A stretch of 64,000 bases of DNA from Staphylococcus pragensis (lineage in GTDB: Bacteria; Bacillota; Bacilli; Staphylococcales; Staphylococcaceae): positions 1,054,001 to 1,118,000 of the forward strand of contig NZ_SRPJ01000001.1 of assembly GCF_004785665.1 (NCBI RefSeq). The letters are read 5' to 3'. Positions within the stretch are counted from its first letter, which is position 1, and the number at the start of each line of letters is the position of its first letter. The position numbers and the translations under genes are program-made. Below, piece by piece: positions 30,616 to 42,843 of the stretch. Under the pieces are notes generated by a model that saw only the letters and a program-made list of their open reading frames with translations, had not been told where the DNA came from and made no database searches.

Positions 30616-33030
30616 TTATTTAGCAACAATGTTAACTAATTTTTGAGGTACAGCAATGATTTTTTTAATATCTTTACCTTCAATTGATAGTTTAACATTT
30701 TCATCTTGTAATGCTAAATCTTGCATTTCTTCTTTAGATAAATCTTTAGGGATATTTAATTTAGCTCTAACTTTTCCGTTAACTTGTACAACAATTTCTA
30801 CTTCTGCATCTACAAGTAATGATTCATCGTAAGTAGGCCATGGTTGATACGTAATTGTATCAGCATTACCTAAACGATTCCATAACTCTTCACCGATGTG
30901 CGGAGCAATTGGAGCTAACATTTTAACAAATCCTTCTGCGTAAGGTTTGTAAATTTCATTCACTTTATAGCAATCGTTAATAAATACCATTAATTGACTG
31001 ATAGCAGTATTGAAGTTAAGTGTATTAAAGTCTTCTGTCACTTTTTTAACAGTTTGGTTATAAACTTTATCTAATGAATTATCGTTATTTTCTACAATTT
31101 TATCAGAAAGTGAACCATCTTCATTGATAAATAATCGCCATACTCTATCTAAGAAACGTCTAGATCCATCTAATCCATTTTCACTCCACGCAATAGCAGC
31201 ATCTAAAGGTCCCATGAACATTTCATAAAGACGTAATGTGTCAGCACCATGTGAGGCTACGATATCATCAGGGTTAACTACATTACCTTTAGATTTACTC
31301 ATTTTTTCATTACCTTCCCCAAGAATCATACCTTGGTTAAATAATTTTTGGAAAGGTTCTTTAGTTGGTACAACGCCTAAATCATATAACACTTTATGCC
31401 AGAAACGAGCATATAATAAGTGAAGCACTGCATGTTCTACCCCGCCGATGTATAAATCAACTGGTAACCAATGTTTTAGTTTTTCAGGGTCAGCTAACAT
31501 TTTATCATTATGAGGGTCGATGTAACGTAAATAGTACCAGCAACTACCTGCCCATTGTGGCATTGTATTTGTTTCACGACGGCCTTTCATACCTGTTTTT
31601 TCATCTACTACATTTACAAACTCATCGATATTAGCTAATGGAGATTCACCTGTACCTGATGGTTTAATTTCGTCTGTTTCTGGAAGTAACAATGGTAGTT
31701 CATCTTCTGGAACAGTTGTCATTGAACCATCTTCCCAATGAATAATCGGAATAGGTTCACCCCAATAACGTTGTCTACTGAATAACCAGTCTCTTAATTT
31801 ATAATTAACTTTCTTTTCTCCAGCGCCTTTAGCTTCAAGTAATTCAATTGCTTTTTTGATAGCCGCTTCGTTATCTAATCCATCTAAGTCACCAGAGTTA
31901 ACATGTGCTCCTACGCCAGTGTAAGCTTCTTTTTGAACGTCGCCACCTTCAATGACTTCGATGATTGGTAAGTCAAATTTAACAGCAAATTCGTGGTCAC
32001 GTTCGTCATGTGCTGGTACCGCCATTACTGCACCTGTGCCATAACTTGATAATACGTAATCAGCAATCCAAATTGGTAATTTCTCACCTGATAAAGGATT
32101 AATTGCATAAGCTCCTGTAAATACACCTGATTTATCTTTTGCTAAGTCCGTACGTTCTAAGTCAGATTTTTTAGAAGCTTCTTCTTGATAACGTTTAACT
32201 TCTTCTTTTTTATCTTCTGAAGTAATGTCATTTACTAACGCGTGTTCAGGACTTAACACTAAGAATGTAGTACCGTAGATCGTATCTGGACGTGTTGTGA
32301 AGACATCGATTGAAGCATCATTATCTTCAACTTCAAACGAAACACGAGCCCCTTCAGAACGACCAATCCAGTTACGTTGCATATCTTTAATAGATTCAGG
32401 CCAGTCTAATTCATTTAAGTCTTCTAATAAACGGTCAGCATATTCAGTAATTTTTAATACCCATTGTTTCATTGGACGACGGTATACTGGATGTCCACCA
32501 CGTTCAGATACACCATCAACAACTTCTTCATTTGATAGAACAGTACCTAAAGCTGGACACCAGTTAACTGCTACTTCATCTACATAAGCTAGACCTTTAT
32601 TATAAAGTTGAATGAAAATCCATTGTGTCCATTTATAATATTCTGGGTCAGTCGTATTCACTTCTCTATCCCAGTCGTAACTGAAACCTAACTCTTGAAT
32701 TTGACGTTTAAACGTTTGAACATTTTGTTTTGTAAATTCTCTTGGGTCATTACCTGTATCTAAAGCATATTGTTCAGCTGGTAGACCAAACGCATCCCAT
32801 CCCATTGGATGTAATACATTGTAGCCTTGCATACGTTTATAACGTGAAATGATGTCTGTTGCGGTATATCCCTCTGGATGACCTACGTGAAGTCCTGCGC
32901 CTGATGGATATGGGAACATATCTAATGCATAAAATTTCTTCTGACCTAAATTATCACTAGCTTTAAAAGTTTTATTATCAGCCCAATAATTTTGCCATTT
33001 CTTTTCGATTTCTTTGTGATTGTAACCCAA
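30616..33030 (-). CDS. leuS: Leucyl-tRNA synthetase
   Basis: 804-aa class I synthetase. The HIGH-type motif is in [15 protein letters not shown] near 40-54, and KMSKSKGN lies near 572. The editing (CP1) domain is present, including TTRPDTIYG. The start codon is TTG at 33030 with AGGAGG 7 bases before it. Expression is controlled by a T-box leader immediately upstream. Confidence 0.98.
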   Translation of the reverse strand: MGYNHKEIEKKWQNYWADNKTFKASDNLGQKKFYALDMFPYPSGAGLHVGHPEGYTATDIISRYKRMQGYNVLHPMGWDAFGLPAEQYALDTGNDPREFTKQNVQTFKRQIQELGFSYDWDREVNTTDPEYYKWTQWIFIQLYNKGLAYVDEVAVNWCPALGTVLSNEEVVDGVSERGGHPVYRRPMKQWVLKITEYADRLLEDLNELDWPESIKDMQRNWIGRSEGARVSFEVEDNDASIDVFTTRPDTIYGTTFLVLSPEHALVNDITSEDKKEEVKRYQEEASKKSDLERTDLAKDKSGVFTGAYAINPLSGEKLPIWIADYVLSSYGTGAVMAVPAHDERDHEFAVKFDLPIIEVIEGGDVQKEAYTGVGAHVNSGDLDGLDNEAAIKKAIELLEAKGAGEKKVNYKLRDWLFSRQRYWGEPIPIIHWEDGSMTTVPEDELPLLLPETDEIKPSGTGESPLANIDEFVNVVDEKTGMKGRRETNTMPQWAGSCWYYLRYIDPHNDKMLADPEKLKHWLPVDLYIGGVEHAVLHLLYARFWHKVLYDLGVVPTKEPFQKLFNQGMILGEGNEKMSKSKGNVVNPDDIVASHGADTLRLYEMFMGPLDAAIAWSENGLDGSRRFLDRVWRLFINEDGSLSDKIVENNDNSLDKVYNQTVKKVTEDFNTLNFNTAISQLMVFINDCYKVNEIYKPYAEGFVKMLAPIAPHIGEELWNRLGNADTITYQPWPTYDESLLVDAEVEIVVQVNGKVRAKLNIPKDLSKEEMQDLALQDENVKLSIEGKDIKKIIAVPQKLVNIVAK

Positions 33031-33049
33031 AGTTTCTCCTCCTAAGACA

Positions 33050-33290
33050 AATAAAAAACACCTCTAACTATTACATTTTAAAGGGACGACTTATAAGCCG
33101 CGGTACCACCCTAATTCACATAACTATGTGCACTTTATAATAGTAAGAGATGTTTTAAATTTAATTATTTAACGGTAAGTTCACTTAATTCTTAACACTA
33201 GTTTACACCACCACTAGCTCTCTGTTGAAAAGTCTTTAAGCTACTACTCCAATACAATTTAATATTATGAGATTCGCGCCTTATTTGCAA
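33050..33290 (-). promoter_or_regulatory. T-box leader of leuS
   Basis: The minus strand carries the conserved T-box core AGGGTGGTACCGCG (33098-33112 on the plus strand). Downstream, TAATAGTTAGAGGTGTT followed by TTTTTT can pair with an upstream segment (33138-33154) to form the terminator that competes with the antiterminator. The stem-I region includes AGAGAGCTAGTGG; a CUU codon in GAACTTACC is a possible leucine specifier. Uncharged tRNA-Leu would raise leuS expression. Confidence 0.93.
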
Positions 33291-33331
33291 GTGGTTAAAC
33301 TAATTTTATTAAAAGTGATTTACTCTTAAAA

Positions 33332-34522
33332 TTATTGACGAGTATTTCTTGGATGTTTGCCTTTTGGTAAACCTTTATCAAAAACAGCAAGGAAAATCAT
33401 AGCAACAATTAAAAGAAGCATAATTCCTATGAACATTGCACTCATATTAAAGGTATCTACCAACACACCACCGATGAATGGGCCGAACGCTTTACCTACT
33501 GTAGAGGCTGAATTAACAACACCTTGATATTGACCTTGTTTACCTTCAGGCGCAAGATAATTAGCAATAGTAGGAACTGCTGGCCATACAAACATTTCAC
33601 CAAACGTTAGAATAATCATACCGATTAAGAATACAGTAAATTGTTGCGCAAAGCTTGTAACAAAGAATGCAAGCATAAAGATTAAAATTCCAACGAACAT
33701 TTGTGCTTTTAAATTACCTTTTAATAGTACAATAACAGGTCTAATTAATGGTTGCGCAACTAAAATCATGATACCGTTAACAGTCCAAAGAATACTGTAT
33801 TGAGATAATGAAATGTTTAGTTCTTGTGTGTATGATGCAATAGTTGTTTCCCATTGAATGTAGGCAATCCAACAAATAGCAAACATTCCACATAAAGCAA
33901 GTAAAGCCATGAAACGTTTTTTATTTTCTTTACTTTTAATATCAATACTGTCAGGGGCTTTCATCTTAGCATGATATTCAAGATTGAATTGAGTCACTGC
34001 TATTAATGTAAATAGAACATACATAATTAAGTTTGCTATAAAGATATAATTAAAACTCAATTCTGCTACGAAACCACCTAAAGCAGCGCCAAGCGCAACG
34101 CCCATATTTTGTGCTAAATAGATAGCATTAAAAGTCGTTCTACCTCCGTTAGGCCAAACGGCACCTGCCATCGCAAATATTGTGGGAACTATCATTCCAC
34201 CACCAAATCCTAGTAAGACTAACCAAACCGCATACCATGGCCACCCATGGAAGAAGTTTAATAAAGTAGTACTAGTCAAACATGTAAAGGCACCTATCAT
34301 AATTGTGCGATAACCACCCAATTTATCAAATAATGAACCGCCTAGTAAGTTACCAACTACCATGCCGAATGAGTTCACCATTAGAACGAGCGTAGCTGTT
34401 GTTAAACTCTTACCAAGTTCTTCTTTCATATAAATTGTGTTTAAAGGCCATAAAAAGCTGGCACCAGTTATATTTAGCGCCATGCCAATAACTAGCCACC
34501 ATACTGATTTAGGTATATTCAT
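33332..34522 (-). CDS. MFS family transporter
   Basis: 396-aa protein with about 12 hydrophobic segments and the major-facilitator loop motif GGSLFDKLGGYRT near 60-72. Substrate unknown; resembles Bacillus YttB-type drug/metabolite exporters. The start at 34522 has GAGGGG 9 bases upstream; a longer in-frame start lacks one. Divergent from ytqA. Confidence 0.85.
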   Translation of the reverse strand: MNIPKSVWWLVIGMALNITGASFLWPLNTIYMKEELGKSLTTATLVLMVNSFGMVVGNLLGGSLFDKLGGYRTIMIGAFTCLTSTTLLNFFHGWPWYAVWLVLLGFGGGMIVPTIFAMAGAVWPNGGRTTFNAIYLAQNMGVALGAALGGFVAELSFNYIFIANLIMYVLFTLIAVTQFNLEYHAKMKAPDSIDIKSKENKKRFMALLALCGMFAICWIAYIQWETTIASYTQELNISLSQYSILWTVNGIMILVAQPLIRPVIVLLKGNLKAQMFVGILIFMLAFFVTSFAQQFTVFLIGMIILTFGEMFVWPAVPTIANYLAPEGKQGQYQGVVNSASTVGKAFGPFIGGVLVDTFNMSAMFIGIMLLLIVAMIFLAVFDKGLPKGKHPRNTRQ

Positions 34523-34631
34523 ATTTCTAGTCCCCTCTTTATATATTTGTAGAACCACATTAAACACTATAACATTAAAATATGTTAAAATCTTTACTTA
34601 GAACTAAGTTAGATAGAAAGGATAATGTATT

Positions 34632-36148
<1,517 letters not shown>

Positions 36149-36170
36149 TTCAATAAACAAAGAAATTTAA

Positions 36171-36212
36171 AACGAGCTTAACACATTATCATCCCATGTG
36201 TTAAGCTCGTTT
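36171..36212. terminator. Bidirectional ytqB/rot terminator
   Basis: Perfect 16-bp inverted repeat AACGAGCTTAACACAT / ATGTGTTAAGCTCGTT, flanked by A and T tracts, between convergent genes. Confidence 0.92.
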
Positions 36213-36218
36213 ATTTAA

Positions 36219-36620
36219 TTAAACTTCCATTAATGATTTTAGGCTTTCTTCAAATAATTGATACCTTTTTTTAATGTTATTAGTAATAAAATTAAGTAAT
36301 TCAAATTTATCTTCTTTTTTATTTTCATTAAAGTGAATAATTACTGTGCGCTCATCATCTAAAGGACGTTCTTTATATATCCATTCAGATTGAACTAAAT
36401 TATTATAAGTCCGTGTTCTTTTATATGATTTAATACAAACGTAACTATCCATTTCTTTTAACGTCATAGGTCCCTTATCCCATAACGTTAACAAAATTAA
36501 AACTTCTTCTTTTGATAAGTCGTAATTTTCATAAATTACCTTGAATACAGAATTAATTTCTTTACATAATTCCTCTAATTTTAATATCATCGTTATATTT
36601 TCATTAGCTTGATTACTCAA
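36219..36620 (-). CDS. rot: SarA-family regulator Rot
   Basis: 133-aa winged-helix regulator of the SarA/MarR group. It shows EILILL-type helix ([20 protein letters not shown]), the [10 protein letters not shown] recognition helix, and [12 protein letters not shown] in the wing, all characteristic of Rot. In S. aureus Rot represses toxins, activates surface protein genes, and is shut off by RNAIII pairing with its mRNA. The start is taken as TTG at 36620, with AAGGAGGGG 6 bases before it; the ATG at 36638 lies upstream of that site. Convergent with ytqB, as expected for rot. Confidence 0.9.
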   Translation of the reverse strand: MSNQANENITMILKLEELCKEINSVFKVIYENYDLSKEEVLILLTLWDKGPMTLKEMDSYVCIKSYKRTRTYNNLVQSEWIYKERPLDDERTVIIHFNENKKEDKFELLNFITNNIKKRYQLFEESLKSLMEV

Positions 36621-36907
36621 GGCAATCCCCTCCTTCATGTAAATAATCCTATCCCTATCAATTTATGATATGATTTTGACACTTCTAACCCTTGTAAATA
36701 ATCATAATACTCTTGAATTATGATTAATAATTCACTTAAAATCTATATGTAAAAATGTTTGTTTTTTATATAAAACTACAAACTTTTAAACATGCAATAT
36801 CAATAAAATTTTATAAATTTATTCAATTAAAATATACCAATTCTCCTAATTTTATTCAACTTTCAATATGTAGTTTTAATTTTATAAACTAAAGATATGT
36901 TTATTAA
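36621..36907. other. AT-rich rot upstream region
   Basis: About 290 gene-free bases between the rot start and the terminator of the next minus-strand gene. It should hold the rot promoter and 5' UTR. The very strong ribosome site AAGGAGGGG could pair with C-rich RNAIII-type loops; this is an inference only. Confidence 0.4.
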
Positions 36908-36960
36908 AAAATCAGGATTGCCCCCCTCTTTGTTTTACAAAGGTTGATAATCCTGATTCT
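36908..36960 (-). terminator. Terminator of alpha/beta-hydrolase-like gene
   Basis: Inverted repeat AATCAGGATT (36910-36919) / AATCCTGATT (36949-36958), followed on the minus strand by a T-rich stretch. Confidence 0.8.
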
Positions 36961-36970
36961 TTACTATGAT

Positions 36971-37798
36971 TTAAATGTCTTCAATTTCTTCCTCCTTTAC
37001 AATAAATCCCATAGTATTCACACTGTTATTTAAAAACGTTAAGACATAACGCATCACTTGATCACGTTCAGGCTCATTATGTATTTCATGATATAGTCCT
37101 TCCCACGCTTTATAATAAAATTCCGTCGTAGCAAGTTGTTGTTTTAATTCAGCAATTGAATGTGTATCTAATAATTTATCTTCAGTACCATACATTAATA
37201 AGGTTGGAAGTGGTTTTACATCTTGAATATGTTGCAAAGTGTCTTTCATTGTTTCAATAATGATGTTGTACCATTTGTAAGTCACTTTTTTAAGTATTAA
37301 CCCATCTTGTTTAGTCTCTTCGATAACTTCATCATTACGAGTTAAGTCACTATAATTAATACCTAATTTAAAGCGAGCATCCTTAGAAGCTTTGCCTATA
37401 TTAGAAATGAACATGTTTTTGCGAGTCTTATTATTTTTTTGTAATTCAAGCATTGGAGACAATAATAACATTCCTTCAATTGGCACGTCATTTTTTTCCA
37501 AAAGATTTAATACAATAAGTCCACCTAAACCTACACCCATCACAAATGTAGGTAATTTATATTCATTCGCAATTTTAACCCATTCTAAGACGCTTTCATG
37601 ATATACATTGAAACTTTTCAAATGACCTTTATTAATGCGTGAAGTTTGTCCTTGTCCTGGTAAATCTCCCATAATTACATGATAGCCATTACGTCTTAAC
37701 ATTGTAATGACATAGGCATAACGTCCTGTATGTTCTAAAATATTATGTACTATGACTACTACGCCTTTAGCATCTTGTTCTGTTTCCCACTTCCACAT
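36971..37798 (-). CDS. Alpha/beta-hydrolase-fold protein, lysophospholipase-like
   Basis: 275 aa of the Hydrolase_4/monoacylglycerol-lipase type: VVIVHNILEHTGRYAY, GDLPGQGQT, and C-terminal MYGTEDKLLD and GLYHEIHNEPE for the acid and His. The nucleophile elbow, normally GHSMGG, reads MGVGLGGL, so Gly replaces the catalytic Ser. It may be non-hydrolytic, or use another residue. The start is the ATG at 37798 with GAAGGGA upstream. The annotation of lysophospholipase should be treated with care. Confidence 0.8.
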   Translation of the reverse strand: MWKWETEQDAKGVVVIVHNILEHTGRYAYVITMLRRNGYHVIMGDLPGQGQTSRINKGHLKSFNVYHESVLEWVKIANEYKLPTFVMGVGLGGLIVLNLLEKNDVPIEGMLLLSPMLELQKNNKTRKNMFISNIGKASKDARFKLGINYSDLTRNDEVIEETKQDGLILKKVTYKWYNIIIETMKDTLQHIQDVKPLPTLLMYGTEDKLLDTHSIAELKQQLATTEFYYKAWEGLYHEIHNEPERDQVMRYVLTFLNNSVNTMGFIVKEEEIEDI

Positions 37799-37960
37799 AT
37801 CTATTAATCCCTTCATACTTAAATTCCAACAACAATATTATATCAGATAATACACTATGATTGGTGTATGTCATCCATCTTTGAAGTATCTTAATTTAAA
37901 TATTTTAGTTATGAAATAACTATATGTGTAATTATACATTATAAATACTTTTCAGATAAT

Positions 37961-37974
37961 TGAAAACGCTTTCT
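37961..37974. promoter_or_regulatory. cre-like CcpA box upstream of proline dehydrogenase
   Basis: TGAAAACGCTTTCT, identical over 14 bases to the acsA/acuA box and one mismatch from the cre consensus. It abuts a plausible -35 (TTGATA, 37974-37979) with -10 TATATA at 37998-38003. Confidence 0.75.
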
Positions 37975-38039
37975 TGATAGTGATTTTCATGCTAAACTAT
38001 ATATAAATAAACGATTTGTGGGTAATGGAGGAATTAAAA

Positions 38040-39041
38040 ATGTCACTTTTCAGAGATTTTTTTATCGCTTTATCTAATAGTACATATTTAAATGAAACAG
38101 CAAAAAGAATTGGACCACGCATGGGTGCTGATAAAGTCGTTGCAGGCAATACAATTGAACAACTTATAGAAACGATTGAAAGATTAAATGACAAAAACAT
38201 CGAAGTTACTGTAGATAACTTAGGAGAATTTGTGGGTACAGAAGCTGAAGCTAATCAAGCTAAAAATGAAATTCTTGAAGTTATGCAAGCAGTTAAAGAC
38301 TATAATGTTGATGCTCACATGTCTGTTAAATTAAGCTCTTTAGGGGCAGAATTCGATTTAAATTTAGCTTACGAAAATTTAAGAGAAATCCTTCTAAAAG
38401 CAGACGAATTTGATAAAATGCATATTAATATTGATACAGAAAAATATCAAAGTTTACAACAAATTATTGAAGTCCTTGATAAATTAAAAGGCGAATTTAA
38501 AAATGTAGGTACAGTGATTCAAGCATACTTATACGATGCTGATGATTTACTAGATAAATATTCTGACTTACGCCTACGTTTAGTTAAAGGTGCATATAAA
38601 GAAGAAGCAAATATAGCATATCAAACTAAAGAGGAAATTGATGAGAATTACATTAGACTTATTGAAAAACGATTGCTTAATGCTAGAAACTTCACTTCTA
38701 TTGCAACGCATGACGATAGAATAATTAATCATGTTAAACAATTTGCAAAAGATCATCACATTGATAAAGATAATTTTGAGTTCCAAATGTTATATGGTTT
38801 CCGTAGTGAACTAGCTGAACAAATTGCTAGAGAAGGCTATCATTTTACGATATATGTACCATATGGTAACGATTGGTTCGCTTATTTCATGAGACGACTT
38901 GCAGAGCGTCCACAAAACTTAGCATTAGCTTATCAAGAATTTGTATCAACAGAGACGTTGAAAAAAGTGGGACTTGCTAGCGCAGTTGGTATTGGTAGCT
39001 TAACCATTTTATCAGGAGCTGTAAAATTATTTAGAAAATAA
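38040..39041 (+). CDS. putA: Proline dehydrogenase
   Basis: 333-aa monofunctional FAD-dependent enzyme that oxidises proline to pyrroline-5-carboxylate and passes electrons to the membrane quinone pool. Visible blocks: VSVKLSSLGAEFD-like MSVKLSSLGAEFD, RLVKGAYKEEANI, IATHDDRIINH, FEFQMLYGFR and YVPYGNDWFAYFMRRLAERP. The start at 38040 follows GGAGG by about 7 bases. A cre-like box upstream points to carbon catabolite control; a strong terminator follows. Confidence 0.94.
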   Translation: MSLFRDFFIALSNSTYLNETAKRIGPRMGADKVVAGNTIEQLIETIERLNDKNIEVTVDNLGEFVGTEAEANQAKNEILEVMQAVKDYNVDAHMSVKLSSLGAEFDLNLAYENLREILLKADEFDKMHINIDTEKYQSLQQIIEVLDKLKGEFKNVGTVIQAYLYDADDLLDKYSDLRLRLVKGAYKEEANIAYQTKEEIDENYIRLIEKRLLNARNFTSIATHDDRIINHVKQFAKDHHIDKDNFEFQMLYGFRSELAEQIAREGYHFTIYVPYGNDWFAYFMRRLAERPQNLALAYQEFVSTETLKKVGLASAVGIGSLTILSGAVKLFRK

Positions 39042-39110
39042 AATAGTTAAATGTAGATTAAGAATTAAATCAAGATTATAAATATAGATAAAGTTTTAAT
39101 TCTTATACAT

Positions 39111-39165
39111 AAGGCACTTCGTTATTTAATGATAGACATTAAATCAAACGAAGTGCCCTTTTTTA
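39111..39165 (+). terminator. putA terminator
   Basis: Stem GGCACTTCGTT / AACGAAGTGCC with an inner ATTTAATG/CATTAAAT arm, followed by CTTTTTT. Confidence 0.92.
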
Positions 39166-39204
39166 AGTATTTAATTATAAAAATAAATGAACAAAAGTGT
39201 GCAC

Positions 39205-39320
39205 ACATTTACGCAAATAGTTCTAACGTAAATTATGAAGTGTATTTGCGAAGACGCCTAGTGGAAAGGAAAGTGTCGAGTTAGTACAGGTTCGAGACTT
39301 CCAATAAGCAAGCGTCGCAA
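39205..39320. other. Structured intergenic element of unknown type
   Basis: Locally GC-richer than its surroundings. It has an inverted repeat CGCAAATA (39212-39219) / TATTTGCG (39243-39250), next to a second fold in which GACGC (39253-39257) pairs with GCGTC (39312-39316) and encloses an arm GGAAAGTGTCGA / TCGAGACTTCC. No ORF with a ribosome site. It lies between the putA terminator and the ribH stop codon. It could be a small RNA, a ribH 3' element or an interspersed repeat; no other copy was noticed in this window. Confidence 0.4.
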
Positions 39321-39344
39321 CAAAATGAGTCAATGTACAAGTAA

Positions 39345-39803
39345 TTAAAATTGTTTTAGTAAGTTAGCCATTTCAATCGCACTAACCGCTGCTTCAGCAC
39401 CTTTGTTACCCGCTTTAGTGCCTGCACGTTCAACAGCTTGTTCAATACTTTCAGTTGTTAAAACACCGAAAATGACTGGCGTATCAGTTACATCGTTAGC
39501 TTTAGATACTCCTTTAGCCACTTCGTTACATACATAATCATAGTGTGATGTAGCGCCTCTAATGACACATCCAAGTGTAATAACGGCATCATATTCACCT
39601 TTTTGAGCTAACTTTTTCGCTACTAAAGGAATTTCAAATGCACCTGGTACATAAGCTACATCGATATTATTTTCATCAACACCATGTCTAATTAATGTAT
39701 CTTGCGCACCATCTAAAAGACGACCTGTAATAAAATCATTAAACCTACTCACTACTACCGCAATTTTTAAATCTGTACCTACTAATTTACCTTCAAAATT
39801 CAT
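39345..39803 (-). CDS. ribH: 6,7-dimethyl-8-ribityllumazine synthase
   Basis: 152-aa lumazine synthase that condenses the ribityl-aminouracil with dihydroxybutanone phosphate; forms large oligomers. It shows [42 protein letters not shown] and [12 protein letters not shown]. Last gene of the riboflavin operon ribD-ribE-ribBA-ribH. Confidence 0.97.
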   Translation of the reverse strand: MNFEGKLVGTDLKIAVVVSRFNDFITGRLLDGAQDTLIRHGVDENNIDVAYVPGAFEIPLVAKKLAQKGEYDAVITLGCVIRGATSHYDYVCNEVAKGVSKANDVTDTPVIFGVLTTESIEQAVERAGTKAGNKGAEAAVSAIEMANLLKQF

Positions 39804-39816
39804 TTTAAATCTCCTC

Positions 39817-40998
39817 CTAAATTAAATGTCCCATTTTTAATTTTTTTGTTGTCATATAGTCATGGTTATGTGCTGTTTCTGGAACTATAATTTCCGTACG
39901 ATCAACTACTTTAATACCATACTCTACTAATCCCTCAAACTTCTTAGGATTATTGCTTAATAAATTAACTTGTTGCACATTAAAGTAATTAAGAATACGA
40001 GCTGCAATGTGATAATCACGTAAATCTTCATCGAAGCCTAATGCTAAATTGGCAGTTACTGTATCGTGCCCTTGTTCAATCAACTCGTAAGCGCGCAATT
40101 TATTGATTAAGCCAATTCCTCTTCCTTCTTGAGGAAGATAAATAATTAAACCACCATGCTCATTAATGTAATTCATAGCTGCATCTAATTGTGCACCACA
40201 GTCGCATCGTTGACTATGGAAGATATCTCCTGTTAAACAAGCAGAATGAATTCTTACATTTTCAGTACTACGTGGTTCTCCTTTTGCAAGAACAACGATT
40301 TCTTCATCTGTTAATGAAGATTGAAAACCATACATCTCGAAGTCGCCATTATCTGTTGGCATATTGACACGTGCTTTTAATTCAACATCATTCGCTTTTT
40401 TTTTACGATATTCAACTAAACTTTCAATAGTAATCATTTTTAACTGATGCTTTTCCTTAAACGCTACTAAATCTTGACCTTTCGCCATTGACCCATCATC
40501 ATTCATAATTTCACAAATGACACCTGCGGGTTGTGCACCAGTTAAAATAGCTAAATCAATTGCTGCTTCTGTATGACCCATTCTTTCTAATACACCATTA
40601 TCTTTGGCAATTAAAGGGAATAGATGCCCAGGTCTATTAAAGCTCTCTGGCGTAGATTCTGGATTAATTAGAGCGCGCGCAGTAGCCATACGATCAAATG
40701 CGCTAATCCCTGTTGAGGTCGATACATGGTCAATACTTACAGTAAAGTTCGTACCATAATCATCTGTATTTCTATTCACCATTGATACAAGATTTAATCG
40801 ATTTGCAATTTCATTACTGATAGGTGCGCAAATTAATCCTCGTGCATGTTGTGCCATAAAATTAATCGTGTCATCTTTCATCCATTCTGTTACTGCAATT
40901 AAGTCGCCTTCATTTTCACGATCTTCATCGTCTACTACGATAATACTTTCGCCTTGTTTCAAAGCTTCAAGCGCTACATTGATGTCATCAAACTTCAT
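39817..40998 (-). CDS. ribBA: Bifunctional DHBP synthase / GTP cyclohydrolase II
   Basis: 393-aa fusion. The N-terminal RibB half (about 1-200) has [12 protein letters not shown] and RPGHLFPL; the C-terminal RibA half has the zinc site [15 protein letters not shown] and PQEGRGIGL. It supplies both precursors of riboflavin. The start at 40998 follows GGAGGG by about 6 bases; a longer in-frame start would overlap ribE. Confidence 0.97.
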   Translation of the reverse strand: MKFDDINVALEALKQGESIIVVDDEDRENEGDLIAVTEWMKDDTINFMAQHARGLICAPISNEIANRLNLVSMVNRNTDDYGTNFTVSIDHVSTSTGISAFDRMATARALINPESTPESFNRPGHLFPLIAKDNGVLERMGHTEAAIDLAILTGAQPAGVICEIMNDDGSMAKGQDLVAFKEKHQLKMITIESLVEYRKKKANDVELKARVNMPTDNGDFEMYGFQSSLTDEEIVVLAKGEPRSTENVRIHSACLTGDIFHSQRCDCGAQLDAAMNYINEHGGLIIYLPQEGRGIGLINKLRAYELIEQGHDTVTANLALGFDEDLRDYHIAARILNYFNVQQVNLLSNNPKKFEGLVEYGIKVVDRTEIIVPETAHNHDYMTTKKLKMGHLI

Positions 40999-41017
40999 AT
41001 TATGCCCTCCTAAACTC

Positions 41018-41650
41018 CTAAAAACCAAATGCTTTTAATTTATCAATTGTTAAATCTGAATCTTTTGCTTTTACAATATTCTCTACATATTTAAAAAGTA
41101 CGTCTGTTTCTAAATGGACATTATCGCCAATCTTTTTAGAGGAAAGAATAGTAGAACGTCTTGTTTCAGGAATTAAATGTATATCGAAACTGTTGCTACG
41201 CAGGTCAAAGACAGTAAGACTGACACCGTCTACCGTTATGGATCCTTGTTTCACCATTTGACTCATTGTATGTGACGGTGCTTTAATCGTCACAATACGT
41301 GAATTTGGTGTTTCATTCACTTGTGAAATTGTACCTACTTCATCCACGTGGCCTAAAACAAAATGTCCACCAAAACGCCCATTTCCTGCCATAGCACGTT
41401 CTAAATTCACTTCATCATTTAATTTTATATTTGATAAGTAGGTTTTATTTTCAGTGCCTTTAATAACTTGCACAGAAAAATAATTACTGTGGAAGTCAAT
41501 AACTGTTAAACATGCGCCATTGACACTAATTGAGTCGCCGATGTGCATATCCTCTAAAATGCGTTGACACGCGATATCTAACGTTTTAACAGACTGTTGC
41601 GTACGAATGTTTTTTATAGTACCTATTTCTTCAACGATACCTGTAAACAT
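41018..41650 (-). CDS. ribE: Riboflavin synthase alpha subunit
   Basis: 210 aa with two lumazine-binding repeats: MFTGIVEEIGTI and SVNGACLTV in the first, GGHFVLGHVDEVGTI and TVDGVSLTV in the second. It dismutates two lumazines to riboflavin. It sits 7 bases after ribD and 19 before ribBA. Confidence 0.97.
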   Translation of the reverse strand: MFTGIVEEIGTIKNIRTQQSVKTLDIACQRILEDMHIGDSISVNGACLTVIDFHSNYFSVQVIKGTENKTYLSNIKLNDEVNLERAMAGNGRFGGHFVLGHVDEVGTISQVNETPNSRIVTIKAPSHTMSQMVKQGSITVDGVSLTVFDLRSNSFDIHLIPETRRSTILSSKKIGDNVHLETDVLFKYVENIVKAKDSDLTIDKLKAFGF

Positions 41651-41657
41651 ATTTATT

Positions 41658-42701
41658 TCACTTCTTTCGCAATGTCATTTTAATATTTTGGTGAATTAAC
41701 TCTGTAGAAATGATTTCAAATTGAGTGGCTTCGTTTAAATCAATTACTTTCTCTGTTTGATAAAATTGATATTGACCGGAACCACCTATTATTATCGGGG
41801 CATAATAAATAATAAGTTGATTAACATAATTAGTTTGGAGAAATTCTGAAGTAACATGAGGGCCTGCCTCAACAAGTAGCTTACCAACACCTTTATCGTA
41901 AATATCAGATAAGATATTTGCTAAGTTACATTCAGTTAAATTTATAATTTTGATATGTTCAGATGGACTGCTAAGCGATTGATTTTCCGTATAAATCCAA
42001 ATTTCACTAAAGTTGTCTTGGAACATTTGTTTTGTGAAATCGATATCACCACTTTTCGATAATACAATTCGAATTGGATGTTTCCCATCTTGAATTCGCG
42101 TTGTATATTGTGGGTTATCTGCTTCAACTGTTCCATTACCTGTTAACACAGCATCATGTGAATGTCTCAATTGATAAACATCTTGTTTCACGTATTTATT
42201 TGTTATCCATTGGCTTTGTCCATTATCAGTTGCTTGTTTGCCATCCAAGGACGTCGAAACTTTTAAAGTGATTTCAGGAAGTTGATGTTCTTTCGCTTTG
42301 AAAAAGTCTTTATAAAGCATCGCAGCTTCATCTGAAGGTTGATATTCAACTTCAATACCAGCATCTTGTAAAATCTTGTCTCCTTCAGAAGGTAATGTTG
42401 TATCCTTTACTGCATAAACGACTTTACTTAGTCCAAATTCAATTATTTTATTAACACAAGGTGGCGTTGAACCGTAATGTGTACAGGGTTCTAGGGAAAT
42501 ATAAATGGTGCCGCCTTTAGCCTTCTCTTGTGCCATATCTAAAGCTTGAACTTCGGCATGTTTATCACCTTGCTTTAGATGAGCACCAAGGCCTACTATA
42601 CGACCTTCATTTACAACCACTGAACCTACTGGAGGATTAACACCAGTTTGTCCGTCCACCATTTGTGCAAGTTGTATTGCATATTGCATGAAATTACTCA
42701 A
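41658..42701 (-). CDS. ribD: Bifunctional riboflavin deaminase/reductase RibD
   Basis: 347 aa. The N-terminal deaminase has the zinc ligands HAEVQAL and PCTHYGSTPPC (about 50-85); the C-terminal reductase starts near 145 (TLKVSTSLDGKQA) and has LLVEAGPHV. First gene of the operon. The likely start is TTG at 42701, 5 bases after GAGGTG; the ATG four codons in is too distant. The site lies right beside the riboswitch terminator. Confidence 0.95.
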   Translation of the reverse strand: MSNFMQYAIQLAQMVDGQTGVNPPVGSVVVNEGRIVGLGAHLKQGDKHAEVQALDMAQEKAKGGTIYISLEPCTHYGSTPPCVNKIIEFGLSKVVYAVKDTTLPSEGDKILQDAGIEVEYQPSDEAAMLYKDFFKAKEHQLPEITLKVSTSLDGKQATDNGQSQWITNKYVKQDVYQLRHSHDAVLTGNGTVEADNPQYTTRIQDGKHPIRIVLSKSGDIDFTKQMFQDNFSEIWIYTENQSLSSPSEHIKIINLTECNLANILSDIYDKGVGKLLVEAGPHVTSEFLQTNYVNQLIIYYAPIIIGGSGQYQFYQTEKVIDLNEATQFEIISTELIHQNIKMTLRKK

Positions 42702-42713
42702 ATTATCACCTCA

Positions 42714-42756
42714 ATAAAAAACCCTATGCCTAGAATCTTCAGTTAGGCATAGGGAG
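42714..42756 (-). terminator. Riboswitch-controlled terminator of the rib operon
   Basis: Perfect 11-bp repeat CCCTATGCCTA / TAGGCATAGGG followed on the minus strand by TTTTTTATTG, between the FMN aptamer and ribD. It is the expression platform. Confidence 0.88.
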
Positions 42757-42843
42757 ATACATGTATAGTTAAATAAGCTTACTACTAACAGTAAACTATC
42801 CATATTTAAATAAACGTCTATTATATCAATAGCGCGTCTTCAT

